From IMG/VR virus record IMGVR_UViG_3300037586_001820, positions 1-44,913 of that record: 44,913 bases of DNA; one strand, 5' to 3'. Source of the DNA: a virus. A model generated the notes under the pieces. It saw only the letters and a list, made by a program, of their open reading frames with translations. It was not told the DNA's origin and made no database searches. Made by a program: the position numbers and the translations under genes. How positions within the stretch are numbered: the stretch's first letter is position 1; each line of letters opens with the position of its first letter. Below are positions 42,036 through 44,913 of this stretch, in pieces.

Positions 42036-44515
42036 TATTTACTAGTTGATTTAGGTTTAGCTTTAGCAGCTTTACGTTTTATAGCTTCATTTGCTTTATT
42101 CGATCTTTTCTTTTCTTTAAGTTCTTCTTTCTTAAGTCCAAGTTCACTTGCTATTTTAGTTTGATCTATCCTATCTTTTAATCTTTCACTAGCACTTTCA
42201 GATTCTCTTCGATCTACATATCCATCATTATTATCATCTGCATCAATCATTCTAGCTTCTGCATTAATTGTAGCAACTTTAATTTTAGTATCAGAATCTA
42301 ATTGAGCTCTTCCATCTTCTCTATCTTCTTTAACCATTTCTTTTTCAACTTCCATTTGTTGAACTTGTTGTTGAGCTTGCTGTTCTGATTGCTGGGCTTG
42401 CTGTTGTTTTTGTTCCATTTCTGCTTGTGAGTTCTCAAGCATTTTCTTAACTTTAGTAATAGACTCAGATTGTAATATACTAGCAACATCTGTAAATGTA
42501 ACTACTCCTGCTTGAAGAGCAGCTTGAGCTAATTGTTTTAAACTTTCTAATGCTCTATCATCTTTAGAAGAATTAGAAACAAATACTCCATAACTAGAAT
42601 TTGTAAAATCTTCTGGTTCTATATTTAGAAAAGTTCTAGCCATATCATCACTAACATATTGAATTTTTTTTCCATCCTTATAACTCATTTTAGCCACATC
42701 TATAAGAGCTGTTAATACTTTTTTCTTACATTCATTATGAGAATAAAACCAAAATTCAGTTATATGTGAAGATTGAACTACTGCCCGTTCTGTATTTCCT
42801 ACTAACTCATTTGTTTGGACTTGTCCTTGACGTTGTCTACTTACTCCAGATAATTCACCTAATTCTGTTTTAATCTGATCTAATAATTGAACATGAGTAT
42901 TTATATAATTACCCATTGATAAATCAATACTTTGAAATTGATTAAAAGGAGCAGCTTGTTGAGATCTATTTCCTTCTTCCCTAGAATTAATAAACATAAC
43001 TCCTACCGCTTCCAAATAATACATCCATTTAGAAACATCCCATCCTTCTGAAGATGGAATTTGTGCTATATCCATTAGAGCTACTTTTCCTTTAGATTTA
43101 GCTATTGCTAATTCAGTTCTATAATAAATAATATTATATAAATATTGAAATGGTTTCATTCTATCAATTAAAGAAATAGATTCAGAATTTCTTTCATTAT
43201 AAATATATCCTACATATCCTGATTTTACATCACTAGGATTTTCTAAATCTCGTCTTTGATTTATTTTGGGTTTCACATTTACAAAAATAGCTTCACCTAT
43301 TTTAGTTCCTTCCCAATATTCACTTATCCAATACCATTTTAATTCTACCCCATCAAAATAATGTATCCCTCCCTTTACTTCAGCATACTCTGGTATTTCA
43401 AAAATTTCATCTACAATATCTTCTTGTGGAACACCACTCTCATCAGTATAAGAAATTATTCCAATTTTTCTCATAGACTTCCACTCAACTTGAAGAACTC
43501 TTATCATTCCATTTCTTCTATATGAACGAATTAAACCTGGATCATATACTCCACTTCCGACAGTATCAAGTCGTTGATAATTTACAATATTAAATTCACT
43601 ATATGGATAATTAAGACCGTTTCCTTCCATTTTAGTATTATCACCATCAGTTCCTTTTTCTAACTTATCAATCTCGGTTGGAGTTAAGAACTGATAAAAT
43701 TCATCTAATACTGTAGATAAAGTTAACCATCGTTCTTCAATTACAGCTTGAGAATCTTCTATCCAAGGTGAATCAGGGTCAAGAATAACTCTTATATCTA
43801 ATGGATTGCATAATCTGACTGTTGGATTTCCAGAAACTTCTCCTACCCAATATATTTCTTCACCAGATATTAATGCATCTTTAAACCCTGCATTAAATTT
43901 AAGTTCTAAATCATCCTTTCTTGTTAAATACTCTAAAATATTTTGAGCAGTTATTTCCCTTATATCTTGATAGTCATAATTTATATATTTTTCAATTTGA
44001 GCTGGAGTTTTAGGTTTGGCCATTGCTGCTGCATCTGGATCATTAGCTTCTAATTCTTGTTGAGCCTGGGCTTGTTGGGCCTGATCTTCAGCGGGTACAA
44101 GAATAGTATATAAATAATCCATTAACATTTCTTTCTTTTTCTCTTCAAGTTGAGAAATAGCATCTGGATCGTGCGAGACTACTTTGAAATTAAATGGACG
44201 TTTAATTTCTTCTCCCATAAGTAATTGGATTTTTGGAGAAATAATATCATAATGTTGCATAGTAGCAGGAAATTCAGATTCATTAAACCCAAAAGGATTT
44301 AATATATATTGAAAATCATTTTGATCGAGCCTCCCATTAAACAAATCATAGTTAATTTGTTTTTTATAACGAGAAGATCTTCCATTATAATTTATATCTC
44401 CATATGTAATCTTTTCTAATTCGTCTATACAAGTCTGTCCCCACTTTTTTCCTTTCTGAGAACGAGATAGTCTTTGCCTAGGAAGATCTCCTAAAATATA
44501 TGATTCATTTTCCAT
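42035..44515 (-). CDS. Portal protein with Gln-rich coiled-coil and EF-hand-like C-terminal extension
   Basis: This 826-aa protein is the right size for a crAss-like portal and lies just after the terminase end. The N-terminal part has ATMQHYDIISPKIQLLMGEE and IKRPFNFKVV, then alpha-beta portal-type sequence including GEEIYWVGEVSGNPTVRLCN and LDIRVILDPDSPWIEDSQAV. A long helix-rich region has RDLENPSDVKSGYVGYIYNE and GELSGVSRQRQGQVQTNELV, the latter typical of podovirus portals near the tunnel. Residues about 700-735 are Gln-rich coiled coil. At 760-771, DDNNDGYVDRRE matches an EF-hand Ca2+ loop exactly. The end is strongly basic (KAAKAKPKSTSK). The protein forms the dodecameric DNA gate at one capsid vertex. 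Confidence 0.88.
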   Translation of the reverse strand: MENESYILGDLPRQRLSRSQKGKKWGQTCIDELEKITYGDINYNGRSSRYKKQINYDLFNGRLDQNDFQYILNPFGFNESEFPATMQHYDIISPKIQLLMGEEIKRPFNFKVVSHDPDAISQLEEKKKEMLMDYLYTILVPAEDQAQQAQAQQELEANDPDAAAMAKPKTPAQIEKYINYDYQDIREITAQNILEYLTRKDDLELKFNAGFKDALISGEEIYWVGEVSGNPTVRLCNPLDIRVILDPDSPWIEDSQAVIEERWLTLSTVLDEFYQFLTPTEIDKLEKGTDGDNTKMEGNGLNYPYSEFNIVNYQRLDTVGSGVYDPGLIRSYRRNGMIRVLQVEWKSMRKIGIISYTDESGVPQEDIVDEIFEIPEYAEVKGGIHYFDGVELKWYWISEYWEGTKIGEAIFVNVKPKINQRRDLENPSDVKSGYVGYIYNERNSESISLIDRMKPFQYLYNIIYYRTELAIAKSKGKVALMDIAQIPSSEGWDVSKWMYYLEAVGVMFINSREEGNRSQQAAPFNQFQSIDLSMGNYINTHVQLLDQIKTELGELSGVSRQRQGQVQTNELVGNTERAVVQSSHITEFWFYSHNECKKKVLTALIDVAKMSYKDGKKIQYVSDDMARTFLNIEPEDFTNSSYGVFVSNSSKDDRALESLKQLAQAALQAGVVTFTDVASILQSESITKVKKMLENSQAEMEQKQQQAQQSEQQAQQQVQQMEVEKEMVKEDREDGRAQLDSDTKIKVATINAEARMIDADDNNDGYVDRRESESASERLKDRIDQTKIASELGLKKEELKEKKRSNKANEAIKRKAAKAKPKSTSK

Positions 44516-44536
44516 TACTTCTATTTAATTAACCTA

Positions 44537-44544
44537 CAAAAATA
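44537..44544 (-). promoter_or_regulatory. Weak promoter-like -7 element upstream of the portal gene
   Basis: TATTTTTG fits TAnnTTTG, 22 bases upstream of the portal ATG in the 52-base gap after the terminase gene. No TTTG is found at the right distance upstream, so it is only a possibility. Confidence 0.18.
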
Positions 44545-44567
44545 TATAAATTATTTTAATAATTATA

Positions 44568-44913
44568 CTAAAATCTTACTTTTCTCTTCTTAAACAATGA
44601 TGTTCGCCAAAATTTATCTTTTAATCCATAATCAAATTGTGATTCTAAATCAATGTTATAGTTTTCATGAGTGTGTAAAATACATAACATAAATGCTATT
44701 GCACGGTCAAAGTTACCATCTTTATCATATGCAATAAGCTCTTTCAAAAGCGGAATAGATAATATAGAGTGTAGGTTTAATTTCTCTCCTTCATCCGTAT
44801 CTGCTCTCTTTTCTAATAACCAATCTCGTAAATAAAGTTCAGCTTGAATTTTTATAGGTTCACTCATATGAACTCCATAACCTCTTGCTACTGTACTTCT
44901 ATTTACAATATCT
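44568..44913 (-). CDS. Probable terminase large subunit, C-terminal end (partial, runs off the window end)
   Basis: The frame is open to the last base of the window; the ATG at 44867 is internal because upstream codons continue in frame (DIVNRSTVARGYGVH). The visible 115 residues have a C-terminal pattern I associate with terminase large subunits of crAss-like phages: a VARGYG segment, an amphipathic helix (AELYLRDWLLEKR), SIPLLKELIAYDKDGNFDRA and AFMLCILHTHENY. The terminase packages DNA into the capsid using ATP, and this end follows its nuclease domain. It lies directly before the portal gene as expected. The ATPase and nuclease motifs are outside the window, so the call depends on gene order and the C-terminal pattern. 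Confidence 0.68.
   Translation of the reverse strand, partial: DIVNRSTVARGYGVHMSEPIKIQAELYLRDWLLEKRADTDEGEKLNLHSILSIPLLKELIAYDKDGNFDRAIAFMLCILHTHENYNIDLESQFDYGLKDKFWRTSLFKKRKVRF

Noticed and set aside
44568-44867. A separate 99-aa gene starting at 44867
   Set aside because: The frame stays open upstream to the end of the window and its sequence fits the end of a terminase, so the ATG is internal.
1-44913. TAG stop-codon reassignment, known in some crAss-like phages
   Set aside because: TAG ends the 245-aa and 294-aa genes in sensible places and I found no in-frame TAG inside the long genes I read. Standard code fits this block, although other genome regions could differ.
1-44913. tRNA genes, CRISPR arrays, insertion sequences, integrase or attachment sites
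   Set aside because: No cloverleaf-like gaps, regularly spaced repeats or transposase/integrase motifs were seen; gaps are too short for most of these.

Overview
The window is a single-strand block of phage late genes. All 25 substantial genes lie on the minus strand, packed head to tail, with most gaps under 60 bases and many 1-base stop/start overlaps. The DNA is AT-rich. Start codons lack an obvious GGAGG site. At least one intergenic region carries a textbook Bacteroidota-type promoter (TTTG-N20-TAATTTTG). Together with a giant surface protein built on propeller domains of the Bacteroidota surface/gliding-protein type, this points to a phage of a Bacteroidota host. The gene order and several protein families look like Crassvirales (crAss-like podoviruses): terminase end, portal, capsid block, ring/connector proteins, large tail 'muzzle'/stabilization protein, then very large cargo proteins. 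No tail sheath, tube or tape-measure gene is recognisable.

Reading in the direction of transcription (from high to low coordinates): (1) 44913-35813, packaging and head. This holds the C-terminal end of the probable terminase large subunit (cut by the window edge), an 826-aa portal with an EF-hand-like loop, a virion lytic transglycosylase, a charged scaffold-like protein, the major capsid protein, an uncharacterised 254-aa protein, a ring/connector-family protein and a 325-aa putative structural protein. (2) 35781-22293, a surface/adhesion block unusually rich in cysteine. This holds a small beta-rich protein, a Cys-rich protein, a collagen-like tail-collar protein, a protein with two carbohydrate-binding-like repeats, and a 3622-aa giant combining two copies of a host-type surface propeller, arrays of a Cys-framed repeat, a matrixin-like metalloprotease domain and a C-terminal VWA-like domain. 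(3) 22292-19417, small genes including a probable lysis group (XhlA-like membrane protein and a spanin-like lipoprotein candidate) and a calcineurin-like phosphoesterase with an N-terminal NUMOD1-type DNA-binding motif. (4) 19413-12026, tail ring proteins and the 1828-aa muzzle/stabilization protein. (5) 11969-1, very large probable cargo/ejected proteins: a 1136-aa protein with a DUF6582-like segment, an 1131-aa protein ending in an M15 (VanY-like) peptidase, and the first 1713 residues of a still larger protein that runs off the window.

Taken together this is a virion-building programme: DNA packaging through the portal, capsid assembly, host-surface attachment and perhaps digestion by a modular giant adhesin, a tail made of ring proteins and a muzzle, and injected cargo that opens peptidoglycan. 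No tRNA, CRISPR array, insertion sequence or integrase was seen. Both window ends cut through genes.
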